Assembly: GCF_014697625.1 (NCBI RefSeq)
Contig: NZ_JACJSG010000016.1
Span: 93,325 to 157,324 of the forward strand
Direction of reading: 5' to 3'
DNA from: Anabaena azotica FACHB-119
Lineage (GTDB): Bacteria; Cyanobacteriota; Cyanobacteriia; Cyanobacteriales; Nostocaceae
Length of the DNA stretch: 64,000 nucleotides
Shown: positions 36,901-45,191 of the stretch, piece by piece
Layout of the letters: every line of letters starts with the position of its first letter
Numbering within the stretch: the stretch's first letter is position 1
The notes under the pieces: generated by a model
Told to the model about the DNA's origin: nothing
The model's input: the letters and a program-made list of their open reading frames with translations, nothing else
Database searches by the model: none
Program-made: the position numbers and the translations under genes

Positions 36901-39467
36901 TTGCTGAGGTCAAAATTTTGGGCTTGCACATTCAAATTCAAGTCAGCAATTTGGGGTGTACCTGATTCTGGTAATTGTACTGCGATCGCACCATTCGCAC
37001 TCAACCCTGCGGTAGTGGCACGTTGAACTATAATTTGCTTTCCATTCCACTGAAACTGAGCGTTAATTGGTTGCGCTAACTGTGCTATCCCTTGGGAAGC
37101 ATTAATTTCACCGGTGGCGCGGATATCTGCAAGTTGAAATGATGCTGTTGTTCCTGCCAACTGCACATTACTATTGAGTCGTCCGCGTAGTTGGGGGGAG
37201 AAACGGTTGAGTTGAATTTGCGAAGCATTAGCGACAACTTGCCAGCGTCCATTATTCAGGTTGACATTTCTCAGGTTAACTCTACCGCCTGCCACATTCA
37301 GGTTTGCCTGTCCGTTTGCTTGGATAGTTTCCGGTTGGAAAGAAGCCGTGCTTCCTGACAAATTGAATGCTGCACTAGTTAACACACCTTGGAACTGCGG
37401 CGGTATCTGTGCCAAACGGTTGAATTGAATTTGGGAAACATTAGCTACAGCTTGCCAACGTCCATTATTCAGGTTGACATTTCTTAAGTTAACTCTACCA
37501 CCTGCCACATTCAGATTTGCCTGTCCGCTAGCTTGAATAGTTTCAGGTTGAAAAGACCTTGTACTTCCCGACAAATTGAACGCCGCATTACTTAACACAC
37601 CCTGAAACTGCGGCGGTATTTGCTCAAAACGGTTGAGTTGAATTTGCGAAGCATTGACAGCAGCTTGCCAGCGTTGTTGGACAACCCGACCACTAGCCCT
37701 GACAGTACCACCCGCCACATTCAACACTGCATTGGGTAACACAAGATTATTGCCTTGTTGGGCAACGACAACTTCTCCCCTCGTGGGATAAGTAGCCGTG
37801 GGTGCTTGCACCTGTGCCACCGCCCGCAAATTGCCCAAATTGCCAGAAACTCTGGCGTTTGCTGAGACATTCCCGATTTTGATATTATCGTTTGTCTTGA
37901 CCAGCGCATCCCCTGGTAAATTTTGTGCTTGAAGGTTGAATGACACATTACCTTGGGGAGCTAGTTGGACTTGACCACGCCCGACAATTTGCCCCCCGAC
38001 TGGTGGCTGCACTTGCACCGTAGAAACATTTAATGCTAAAGGCTGCTGTCCTAGAGAGCCAGTAATTTCCGCCTTAGCCGCCACATTACCAACCTGTATA
38101 GGTGGGTTTACGCCATAACTACGTGCCAGTACATCCCCTGAGATACCAGCCGCTTCAATGTTAAATTTGACATTACCCCCTAGTTGACCTTGACCGCTTC
38201 CGGTAATTTGACCCCCGGCGGCGGGAACCAATGTCAAATTAGGTACAGCAATTTGAGTAGCTTTTTTCCCTACACTCAAGCGGAAGTCAGTTTTTACACC
38301 TGTAAATAAAACACGGTCAACTTGAATAGGTTTGATATTGCTGGCTGTCCCACTCAGCACTGGTTGCTGTAAAGCACCTTGGACTTTAATAGCGGCTGTG
38401 ACTTCTCCGGCTGCGGGGACTGGCGATTTTACCTTGAATGTGTCTAAAAGTTGTTTCGCAGTAACTGACTTGACCTCAGCCGCCAGATTATAACCTGTTT
38501 GCAGATTAACTGTACCATTAGCCAACAAGGCAACCTTACCAAAGTTAGCACTGAGACTTTCTACACCAATTGTTTGTCCTTGAAATGTTAATCTGCCATT
38601 GGTGTTAGAAAACGGTTGCGGCAAATTTTGCACTTTCGCCGTGACTTGACTGGGAGTAGCCGTTCCTGTAATCGATATTTCCGACTGCTTGGCGGGAATT
38701 TGCACTGCTAAATCAGCATCAACGCGCCCAGCTTGTAAGACAATGGGTAAATTAATTAAACGGCTGACCTCAGAGACTTGGACACTCTGTGCTGCAAGTT
38801 GAAGATTTGTCAGTTGTGCTTTTGGCTGTGTTTCACCAGAAATTCTGACCGTTCCCCCCCTGGTGAGTTGACCATTGATTTGATAACCTATCCTCTGATT
38901 ATCCGGTGCAAATCTGGCAATACCCCCAACCTGAGTTAATACTACCGAACCTTGGGGTCTAGTTGGTGCGGGGGCTGCTAATAACTCAACATTCCCACCA
39001 ACAAGTTCTAAGGTCTCCAACTGAGTTTGAATTGCGCCTCGTCCCTCCCCCGTCTTCACTTGCGCCGTTACCCAACGACCATCTTGATCCTGTTGAATAA
39101 AAACATTGGGGTTGACTAAAGTGACGTTTAATACTAGCGTCCGGGTGAGGATGACTTGCAACGGCGAAAACCGCACATCTATCGCTTGTGCAGTCACTCT
39201 ATCAGGATCTGTGGCAGTTGCGGGTATTGATAGAGAGCTAAATCTGAGGCTGGAGAGTGTGAAACGTTCAACTTGCCCCAACTTGATGGAACGTCCCAGC
39301 AATTGCTCTAGGTTCGTTTCCACTAAAGGAGCTAAGTCATTATATACATAATTTCTCACCCACCAAGCGCCGCCGGCAATTCCTGCCAGTGCTACGAATC
39401 CTACAACCAGACTGGCACGCCGAAGAAGCTGGAGAGATAAGCGACGATGATTGGGAGAACGAGTCAT
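33963..39467 (-). CDS. tamB: TamB-like protein (AsmA/DUF490 family)
   Basis: This 1834-residue giant has one N-terminal membrane anchor (about 17-36) and then a long periplasmic stretch of Asn/Gln/Gly/Val-rich beta-strands forming a hydrophobic groove. It ends in the C-terminal DUF490 domain (about 1450-1834, including GGRIGLFSTEFTLERGYEHT and LGGSILNNF). TamB-type proteins are thought to move phospholipids or assist outer-membrane proteins with an Omp85 partner; in plants the homologue is TIC236. A 71-residue unit is repeated in tandem at about codons 615-765 (see findings). Poly-Gln (FQQQQQERQQQ-like) and Thr-rich linkers occur near 1110 and 1500. The gene is co-directional with the T4SS-like block. 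Confidence 0.92.
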   Translation of the reverse strand: MTRSPNHRRLSLQLLRRASLVVGFVALAGIAGGAWWVRNYVYNDLAPLVETNLEQLLGRSIKLGQVERFTLSSLRFSSLSIPATATDPDRVTAQAIDVRFSPLQVILTRTLVLNVTLVNPNVFIQQDQDGRWVTAQVKTGEGRGAIQTQLETLELVGGNVELLAAPAPTRPQGSVVLTQVGGIARFAPDNQRIGYQINGQLTRGGTVRISGETQPKAQLTNLQLAAQSVQVSEVSRLINLPIVLQAGRVDADLAVQIPAKQSEISITGTATPSQVTAKVQNLPQPFSNTNGRLTFQGQTIGVESLSANFGKVALLANGTVNLQTGYNLAAEVKSVTAKQLLDTFKVKSPVPAAGEVTAAIKVQGALQQPVLSGTASNIKPIQVDRVLFTGVKTDFRLSVGKKATQIAVPNLTLVPAAGGQITGSGQGQLGGNVKFNIEAAGISGDVLARSYGVNPPIQVGNVAAKAEITGSLGQQPLALNVSTVQVQPPVGGQIVGRGQVQLAPQGNVSFNLQAQNLPGDALVKTNDNIKIGNVSANARVSGNLGNLRAVAQVQAPTATYPTRGEVVVAQQGNNLVLPNAVLNVAGGTVRASGRVVQQRWQAAVNASQIQLNRFEQIPPQFQGVLSNAAFNLSGSTRSFQPETIQASGQANLNVAGGRVNLRNVNLNNGRWQAVANVSQIQFNRLAQIPPQFQGVLTSAAFNLSGSTASFQPETIQANGQANLNVAGGRVNLRNVNLNNGRWQVVANASQIQLNRFSPQLRGRLNSNVQLAGTTASFQLADIRATGEINASQGIAQLAQPINAQFQWNGKQIIVQRATTAGLSANGAIAVQLPESGTPQIADLNLNVQAQNFDLSKIGFQTPGDIAVAGFLDFNGRVTGTLDTPEAGGNIRLRNFNVGNLAFDPLLTGNVNFQGGQGASLQLAGTQDKIAVNLNANYRPTSFLVQRGGTITTGRTEGDNLIINAQQFPIALVNGFLRNNQLRPLGGTLSGNLTVNLNNYAVAGDVAIANPRIARASADEFRGNINYADGTASLSNGLLRIGDSNIAVNASLQAGNDPKFQVQANLNQTRVENLLQAFSIFDFGDFGGGLQTPSLAGAEALNTTPVRLPDADLQTQLQYFSKIQTTIAQQQQQERQQQPDLPSQQELTGVLNGTITASGSLRTGLNAGFNLLGDNWRWGEYSINQVVANGNFADGVLTLSPLQVGINGGLVAFAGQLGTEELSGQLSVNSLPLSLLDPFIARYPVDITGQVNAIANLTGSLANPRATGEVNLANATLNKQPVQTGQVNFNYNNARLNFDSTLLLTGTQPITINGSIPAALPFAAEPPTNNQISINANVSNEGLSLLNLLTNNQVAWVDGQGQVNVNVQGTFNQPIINGNATINNATISAQVLTDPLRNVTGTVQFNGDTLNVQGIQATYNQGLITASGSLAIFAPGEIVNNPLTVAIQDKLNLQVAGLYTGDVSGNAVIRGTALKPQIGGDITLSDGQVTLALGNTSNNKPQQANTTTTPTTIQIERQPATTAAQPETTATQPATTRPNLPIEFADLRLNLGDDVRITTELLNFFPGGAELTQSLINFDAVGDLTINGSLARLRPQGVIRLTGGRIGLFSTEFTLERGYEHTATFTPSQGLDPTLDVRLVAIVPEASNRSDRILDSPFSAEISDVSATNFGTLRTVRVRATATGPASQLAKNLELTSEPGRSRGEIIALLGGSILNNFAQGDATQGLTNIASSTILGSLQGTITAIGQTIGFSEFRIFPTATTGRESTRSSVLDLSAEGVFDINRTLSVSLSAPLSGDESLLYNVLYRLNDDVLVRGSTNLGDDSLLFIQYETRF

Positions 39468-39589
39468 TTTTCGTGACTAATATCGTTATTGAGCAATAAT
39501 CAAGTTATTACCCCACAACAACATAGTAGTTTTACTGTCTTTGAAAAACCCTTCCTAGATAGATTTATATTTACATATGATGTGTAATT

Positions 39590-39822
39590 AGTCAGTTGTC
39601 AGTTATCAGTTGTCAGTTATCAGTTATCAGTTGTCAGTTGTCAGTTGTCAGTTGTCAGTTGTCAGTTGTCAGTTGACAGTTGACAGTTGACAGTTGACAG
39701 TTGTTATTCTCCCCCATCTCCCCCATCTCCCCCCACTCCCTCATCTCCCCCATCTCCCCCCACTCTTTTTCCCCTCCTGGGAGGGGCTAGGGGTGGGTTA
39801 CTCCCTCACTCCCCACTCAGGA
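39590..39822. repeat. STRR arrays between tamB and the VirB9-like gene
   Basis: GTCAGTT 7-mers (39592-39702) are followed by CCCCCATCTCC units (39710-39815). Confidence 0.92.
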
Positions 39823-39823
39823 A

Positions 39824-40363
39824 TCAATTAGAACTTCTCACACAAGATGCCCCGCCGGGGTCAGCGAAAACAGCTAGGGTGTGATATTCTGGCGGGGTGT
39901 CTTCATAAAGAACTTTAAAAGTATAAAGTTTGGTGCGACCTTGACCTTCGGTAATTACTGTCAATAGTGTATCTTTGGTACTGCGTACACCAGGAAGATT
40001 GAGTCTGGGAATACGTCGCAGTTGAATAACGTTAGCGGATGAGTTTTTGCAATCTTCACTATTACCACTTTGTTCGCCAAACTGCATACACATAGGGCCG
40101 TCAAAGTCAAGTGTTACCTGGGAAGGGTCATTTAACCAAACTTTTTTTATTTTTTCCCCGGCGGGAATAAAACTGAGGTTTGTTCCTTGTTCAAACCACA
40201 CTTTGATGGTGGGAACTAATCCTCCTAAGCCTTGTGCTTGACAGGAAAAAATCGAACGTAGAACGGCATTATCAGCTACCGCACGACTGCCAAATAGGAT
40301 CATTACACCCGAAAAAATCAAGGTGGCTAAAGACAAGCGGGGAAAAGGATGTTTAGCCTTCAT
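39824..40363 (-). CDS. Short VirB9/TrbG-like exported protein
   Basis: This 179-residue protein has a signal peptide (1-30, cleavage after RAVA). The mature part resembles the N-terminal strand-rich domain of VirB9/TrbG: GTNLSFIPAGEKIKKVWLND, then VIQLRRIP, TLLTVITEGQ and LYTFKVLY. Ordinary VirB9 is ~270-300 residues and has a second domain that joins VirB7/VirB10 in the outer-membrane layer; that half is absent. The assignment rests on this pattern plus its place after the VirB10-like gene. Two small mobile elements lie between it and that gene. Confidence 0.55.
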   Translation of the reverse strand: MKAKHPFPRLSLATLIFSGVMILFGSRAVADNAVLRSIFSCQAQGLGGLVPTIKVWFEQGTNLSFIPAGEKIKKVWLNDPSQVTLDFDGPMCMQFGEQSGNSEDCKNSSANVIQLRRIPRLNLPGVRSTKDTLLTVITEGQGRTKLYTFKVLYEDTPPEYHTLAVFADPGGASCVRSSN

Positions 40364-40390
40364 AACACTGATTAGGAATTATTTCAATAG

Positions 40391-40579
40391 CTGACTTTTC
40401 ACGGCATCTAGAAGACCTCTCTCCAAACCTCTCTCCTACAAGGAGAGAGGCTTTGATTTTTCCCCCGTCCCTGTCTTTGCTACGCAACGCTACCGCGAAC
40501 GACACGCTGCGCGAACGTAGGGAAGGGGGCTGGGGGGTTAGGTCTGACGTTGGCTTTTCCACATAACGTGAAAAGTTAG
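40391..40579. mobile_element. MITE family B, copy 1, with 10-bp target duplication
   Basis: The ends CTGACTTTTCACG and CGTGAAAAGTTAG are inverted repeats of 13 bp. ATTTCAATAG flanks both sides (40381-40390 and 40580-40589). Compared with the 146-bp copy at 52199 it contains an extra ~43 bp (about 40474-40523) of palindromic GCTACGCAACGCTACCGCG-like repeat, so another small element nested inside it. Confidence 0.92.
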
Positions 40580-40587
40580 ATTTCAAT

Positions 40588-40714
40588 AGGACTTACGCAT
40601 GAAAACGAAAAATCAAGTAAATGTAGGGTGCGTCAGCCCCAATAATTGCGGACACATTCTGTGGATTTTCCACATCTGACGCACCCTACCCCAAGTGCCA
40701 GTTGCGTAAGTCCT
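40588..40714. mobile_element. MITE family C, copy 1 (ends AGGACTTACGCA)
   Basis: The terminal inverted repeats are AGGACTTACGCAT and (opposite end) TTGCGTAAGTCCT. The interior holds the GTGCGTCAG...CTGACGCAC inverted repeat also seen at 27781. It lies directly next to MITE B copy 1, and both sit between the VirB10-like stop and the VirB9-like start. Confidence 0.85.
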
Positions 40715-40715
40715 A

Positions 40716-42275
40716 TTAAAGTTGAACCGCTTGATTGACATAAATTTCCACTGGGGTTCCAGCTTGGAGGAGCCAAATATTGCCTTGCTGCATCATTTGG
40801 GCGGCGGCTTGTTGATTGCGTTGGGAAATTTGGGGAACGACGGAGTTTAAACCACCTTCGAGAACCCCGGCTACGAAATTGCGGCGGTTATTGCCAGTTG
40901 TGACTGTAGTCACGTTACCGTTACCACCGTATGTTACTTGTGACTCTGTACGGTTAAATAATTCTGCGCCTTTAGCTACACCGCCTAAGACAAATAAACC
41001 GAAATCCATGCTGGCGATCGCACCACTGCGATCGGGGTATTGGCGTGCTATCAGAGGAGTACCACCAGAACCACGAACTATCAGTGCATTGTTGGGGATG
41101 TCTCTTTCTGTGGGAACGCCATTATTTTGTACAATCATTTTGGTGAGATTGATCTGCATCAAGCCTTGATCGGAAACTGAACGTAGTTCCGCTAATAACT
41201 CAGTATTTGCTGGGATGGCGATCGCACCATCTGCGCCTTTGAGTGGTTGTGTTAAACGGATCACAAATACGGTCTTATTATCGTTGTCATCATTGTTGTT
41301 ATTGTTAGGATTAGCACCTCTACCTCTAGCAGATTCCCCAAAAACACCTGTTGCCAATATACCTTTTGCAGTAGTTCCTACCTTCATTGCTTGGGGGTTG
41401 CGAGGTTGCCCTTGACTCATCCCCGAATTGGGCATTTGAGATTGTATGTTATTACTTGGTTGTGGTCTTGGGGCTGTCACTGGCTGTTGGGTAGAGACTG
41501 TCATACTAGGTTGATCCACAGGATTAGCCTGACCGTAACTACCTATCTTCGCTAGGTTTTTCCATTGCTCCCAAGGGTTAGGCGGGGTTGGCGTAGGATT
41601 TGCCTGTACTACAGGGGGTTGTTGTAGTTGGGGATTGAGTGATGGTATATTTATCGGTGGTATAGGTGGTATGGGTGGCATATAGGGATTTTGCCCAACG
41701 CGCTCAACAATAACTGTACGTGCTGGTGATGAAGGCGTTGCTTGCTGGCTGGTTTGTGGCACTGGATTAACACTTACCCTTGCCGGTGTATTAGTTTGTG
41801 GAGTTGTGGTAGCTGTTACTCTTGGTGCGTTTCTGAGATTCTGCTGTGCTACTTTTACCGCCTGTGTTTGTTCAGCCAGAGCTAATTTAGTTTTTAAAGT
41901 TTCAACTTGTTGTTCGAGATTTTCCTGCGGTGTGAAATTTGTGGCTGGTGCTTCCGGCTGAGGCAAAGCTGAACTATTTTTTGCTGGTTTATTATTAGTA
42001 GTACCCATCAGTTGGGATAAAAACACCCCAGCTACCATCACCAAGACTAAAGTACCTGTACCCACCAAGGCTAACTTTGCAAAGGGGTTAGATGAGAGGG
42101 GTTGCTCAGTTTTGACTTCCTGTGGCGATGCTGGGGAGGGTTGGCTAGGTAGTACATCTGGTATCTCAGGAGTCGGTTCTGCTGCTAACCCGACTAGTCT
42201 AGCCATTTGTGTTTCCCAATCGGTAGGATCTACTTCTGGATGAGTTATAGGTTTTGGTTGAGTTTCGTAAGTCAT
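40716..42275 (-). CDS. VirB10/TrbI-like type IV secretion core protein
   Basis: This 519-residue protein has the VirB10 layout. A cytoplasmic N-terminus is followed by one transmembrane helix (about 66-88, AKLALVGTGTLVLVMVAGVF), a coiled coil (115-145), a long Pro/Gln/Asn-rich linker (150-300) that would span the periplasm, and a C-terminal domain. In that domain AKGILATGVFG, LTQPLKGADGAIAIPANTEL and the ending GTPVEIYVNQA match TrbI/VirB10 beta-barrel features. It would link the inner-membrane ATPases to an outer-membrane pore. It lies in the middle of the virB-like operon. There is an Asn/Asp-rich insert (NPNNNNNDDNDN). Confidence 0.72.
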   Translation of the reverse strand: MTYETQPKPITHPEVDPTDWETQMARLVGLAAEPTPEIPDVLPSQPSPASPQEVKTEQPLSSNPFAKLALVGTGTLVLVMVAGVFLSQLMGTTNNKPAKNSSALPQPEAPATNFTPQENLEQQVETLKTKLALAEQTQAVKVAQQNLRNAPRVTATTTPQTNTPARVSVNPVPQTSQQATPSSPARTVIVERVGQNPYMPPIPPIPPINIPSLNPQLQQPPVVQANPTPTPPNPWEQWKNLAKIGSYGQANPVDQPSMTVSTQQPVTAPRPQPSNNIQSQMPNSGMSQGQPRNPQAMKVGTTAKGILATGVFGESARGRGANPNNNNNDDNDNKTVFVIRLTQPLKGADGAIAIPANTELLAELRSVSDQGLMQINLTKMIVQNNGVPTERDIPNNALIVRGSGGTPLIARQYPDRSGAIASMDFGLFVLGGVAKGAELFNRTESQVTYGGNGNVTTVTTGNNRRNFVAGVLEGGLNSVVPQISQRNQQAAAQMMQQGNIWLLQAGTPVEIYVNQAVQL

Positions 42276-42322
42276 AGTGTATTTTCAATTAGGAATTTAA
42301 AAGTTTTTGGGAGTTAACAGAT

Positions 42323-43030
42323 TTATTGCTGAGGTATTGATTGAGAAGTTCCAGCACAATTAGTATCTTTGATGTCGCAGATGTTGTAAATTTCTAATCG
42401 AGCTTCCCCCAGTCGAAAAGCTGCTAAATCCCAAGGCTGGGGTGCAGATGGTAGGGAAATAACTGGTTCATCTATAGCTCGAACTACAATCTGTTTATTA
42501 AAGGGAATTGATTTACCTAAATTGTCAGCACCATTAAAAATTAATTGATTAGCAAACATTTCCACTTTCCATTGACCCTCACCAACTGGCTTTGGTTGAG
42601 AAATTTTTTGAATTACCAATACATGATCATCACTTCTTGTAGTATTACCAATGCGGGTAGGAGATTTTAACTCATTTATTTCTGATAAAAATTTTGCTTG
42701 TAAGTTATTAGTTAACAAAGGTGAACTAGCTTCCCAGATAGCTGTTGACGGCTGCTTTTGTGACCAAGTTAACATAAGAGTCATAGTTTCACCCACAAAA
42801 CGGCGGACTGTTTCTGGGTGTCTTTCAAAACTTGGCTTGGGGTCTACGGTAATAGCACGACCATCAATTAACTGTACCAAACTGCGGGGAGTTAATTGGC
42901 GGTTCAATTGCTGTAACATCGACCCATGAAACATCAGCAACAGCAGAGTAAACAGGTTTAACCCAAATGTCCCCACAGCGAATAGGGGTAGAATACTGGT
43001 TTTTTTATTTTCTGGTTTGAGTAGCTGCAT
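42323..43030 (-). CDS. VirB8-like protein, paralogue 1
   Basis: The protein has 235 residues from ATG 43030. The frame stays open upstream to 43213, but those 61 codons are translated tandem repeat, so ATG 43030 is preferred. It has one N-terminal TM (about 12-35, SILPLFAVGTFGLNLFTLLL) and a periplasmic domain with SLVQLIDGRAI, VGETMTLMLTWS, IPFNKQIVVRAID and RLEIYNICDI. It shares with the next upstream gene the motifs VQxIDG, FVxxTMxxMxxW, PFNKxxxVRAxD and LEIY, so the two are tandem paralogues. The layout and place suit VirB8, but a search would be needed to be sure. Confidence 0.55.
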   Translation of the reverse strand: MQLLKPENKKTSILPLFAVGTFGLNLFTLLLLMFHGSMLQQLNRQLTPRSLVQLIDGRAITVDPKPSFERHPETVRRFVGETMTLMLTWSQKQPSTAIWEASSPLLTNNLQAKFLSEINELKSPTRIGNTTRSDDHVLVIQKISQPKPVGEGQWKVEMFANQLIFNGADNLGKSIPFNKQIVVRAIDEPVISLPSAPQPWDLAAFRLGEARLEIYNICDIKDTNCAGTSQSIPQQ

Positions 43031-43219
43031 GGGGGGAAGGGGGAAGGGGGAAAGGGTAAGGGGGAAAGGGTAAGGCGGAAAGGGGAAGGGGGAAAGGGTA
43101 AGGCGGAAAGGGTAAGGCGGAAGGGGGAAAGGGGAAGGAATAACTGATAACTGATAACTGTCAACTGTCAACTGATAACTGATAACTGATAACTGATAAC
43201 TGATAACTGTCACCTGTCA
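43031..43219. repeat. STRR array between the two VirB8-like genes
   Basis: Imperfect GGGGAAAGG units (about 43031-43138) and TGATAAC units (43141-43215) leave an open frame through the array on the minus strand, which lengthens the downstream gene artefactually. Confidence 0.9.
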
Positions 43220-43220
43220 C

Positions 43221-44036
43221 CTATCTAATAAAACTGCCTGGTTCACAGGGATAGGCGGCATTTTGGCTGGCATTTTTATAATCATCTAATAAACATAAAT
43301 TACGCATTTCGTAAATTTCTAATTTATCAGTGCGACTGCTATAAATTGCTTTTTGGATAGCGCTGCTACCCTCGGCTAAGGGAGTGGGGAAAAAATCTAC
43401 TGCACGTACTAATAAATCTTTATTGAAAGGAGTTATGGTTTTGCGGTTATCGCTCTTCTTGGTTTGCACGAGGTCGGCGACTATCCCCACTCGCCATGTT
43501 CCTGGTGCGATCGCTACTGGTGGATAAACTCTTTTAATATTTAATTGTGCTGATATGGCTTGGGTCGGAGTGCTAGCAAAGACTTCTGGGGGTGTCATCT
43601 CGGCGATCGCACTTAAAAAACCTTTACGAAAGTCTTCTGATAAGGCGAAACTCGCTACCCAGCTACTAGTTGTCACTCTCTGGCTACCTCCTTGTGGGGT
43701 TCTAATCAATATTCCTGTGTCTGCTTGGGGTCTGGCGATATCTTCCACTCTTTGCGGTGGGAGATTTCCCGACCAGTTAAACATGGCTATCATCGTTTTG
43801 CTCACGAACTGTTGAATTACCTGTGGATCTCTGGCTAAGTCATCAGTCGCGCCTACTGGCTTACCATCAATTGTTTGCACGAAATTCGGTGGTTTGCGAA
43901 TACTCAGTTGGCGAATATTTAACCCTTGCAAAAGGAATATAAATAAAGCTAATAACTGCAAACTAAATGTGGCGATCGCAAAAGCTGTCAGCACACTAAA
44001 TGTTTGCTTTTTTTTCTGCTGCAAAAAATTAACCAT
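43221..44036 (-). CDS. VirB8-like protein, paralogue 2
   Basis: This 271-residue protein has one N-terminal TM (about 14-40, VLTAFAIATFSLQLLALFIF) and a periplasmic domain with NFVQTIDGKPV, VSKTMIAMFNWS, TPFNKDLLVRAVDF and DKLEIYEMRN. It is a paralogue of the gene at 42323. VirB8 is an inner-membrane assembly scaffold. Two copies in tandem could form a hetero-oligomer, as for some minimised T4SS. The start follows a weak purine stretch. Confidence 0.55.
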   Translation of the reverse strand: MVNFLQQKKKQTFSVLTAFAIATFSLQLLALFIFLLQGLNIRQLSIRKPPNFVQTIDGKPVGATDDLARDPQVIQQFVSKTMIAMFNWSGNLPPQRVEDIARPQADTGILIRTPQGGSQRVTTSSWVASFALSEDFRKGFLSAIAEMTPPEVFASTPTQAISAQLNIKRVYPPVAIAPGTWRVGIVADLVQTKKSDNRKTITPFNKDLLVRAVDFFPTPLAEGSSAIQKAIYSSRTDKLEIYEMRNLCLLDDYKNASQNAAYPCEPGSFIR

Positions 44037-44068
44037 TTTCCCCCCAATTACCCATTACCCATTACCCC

Positions 44069-45118
44069 TTATATTCTGTCCCTGACCATTGTCGCTGCAT
44101 TACTAATACCATTAAATACGCCTAAACCGCCCAATCCAGCCAACACTAAAGATAAGAGTGGTGCTAAAACTCCGATAAAAATCATGAACCACATTAAATC
44201 AGGATTAGCATTCGGGTCTTGTTCTGTGGCGTTGACAATCACGGCGGCTGTAATGATGGCAATAATATTAAAGGATAGTTTAGCAATTCCTGCTGATATA
44301 AATCCTGTTAACCAGAGAAAAATCGGTTTCCCAGCCACCGGGAGTAAAGAACCACCGACAGCTATCGGCCCTAAAACTGCTATTAGCAACATAGTTGCTT
44401 CTATTAAATTTTGAAAAGCATATTGTAGGGAAACTAAAAAGTTTTTAATACTAGTTTGAACTGTATTACCTATTAAAGAATTAAAATTATTTTCTGATAT
44501 AATACCTGTACCAAATCTGATTTGATCGACTTGAGTTTTTAGTCTGAATATCCAAGTTTTATTGCCATATAAATTTATATATTCTTGCAAGAGGGGATCA
44601 ATTCTTTCACTAGCTTTTGCGAAACATTGAGTTTGTTGATCACCAGTTAAAGCTTGACAGGGACGCAGGAGAGAACCAGCAACTTCTTCCGCAACACTCA
44701 TATTTAATGCTTGCTGATAAACTTGGTCAGCATCTGCTGTAGTGACTACTTGCTGGTTTACAGAATTGATAAAGCCTCTAAAACCCAATGTTAAATTAGA
44801 AAGGAGGCTACCATTACCAGAATTACTCAATAATACGACCACGATAAAAGGCCATACAAGAGCCGATATCGGACGCGAATACTCGCTTTGAATCATATCA
44901 TTGAACCACTGGATCACAAAAAATAGGAGCGTACCGACAGCAAGAAATACGCCGAGATTTGTTAAGGCTCCATATAGGTTATTATTCGTGTTATTTTGTA
45001 ATAAATTTAGCCATTGCTCGTCCCAACCTTGAGCAATACTGCGAGCCGTTGCTGTGCCACTATTGAGGGTATCTGTAAAGCCAATTTGTGCTAGGATTGG
45101 ATAAATTTGTATTTTCAT
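44069..45118 (-). CDS. VirB6/TrbL-like polytopic membrane protein
   Basis: This 349-residue protein starts at ATG 45118 (M6 of a longer frame). It has about five hydrophobic segments: near 50-73, 85-100, 240-265, 270-300 and 310-337. Between the second and third is a large loop with cysteines (RPCQALTGDQQTQCF) that would be periplasmic. The arrangement matches VirB6/TrbL, the polytopic inner-membrane channel component of T4SS. The assignment rests on topology and position between the VirB5-like and VirB8-like genes. Confidence 0.6.
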   Translation of the reverse strand: MKIQIYPILAQIGFTDTLNSGTATARSIAQGWDEQWLNLLQNNTNNNLYGALTNLGVFLAVGTLLFFVIQWFNDMIQSEYSRPISALVWPFIVVVLLSNSGNGSLLSNLTLGFRGFINSVNQQVVTTADADQVYQQALNMSVAEEVAGSLLRPCQALTGDQQTQCFAKASERIDPLLQEYINLYGNKTWIFRLKTQVDQIRFGTGIISENNFNSLIGNTVQTSIKNFLVSLQYAFQNLIEATMLLIAVLGPIAVGGSLLPVAGKPIFLWLTGFISAGIAKLSFNIIAIITAAVIVNATEQDPNANPDLMWFMIFIGVLAPLLSLVLAGLGGLGVFNGISNAATMVRDRI

Positions 45119-45191
45119 AAACCGCCGATACACGCCGATGAAATTTGTTGAGTTTAGTTAATCTATTTGTAGTCTTTTTACTCAAATAGAA

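Noticed and set aside
42323..43213. Longer start for the VirB8-like gene (296 residues)
   Set aside because: The additional 61 residues are repeat translation; ATG 43030 starts the membrane helix.
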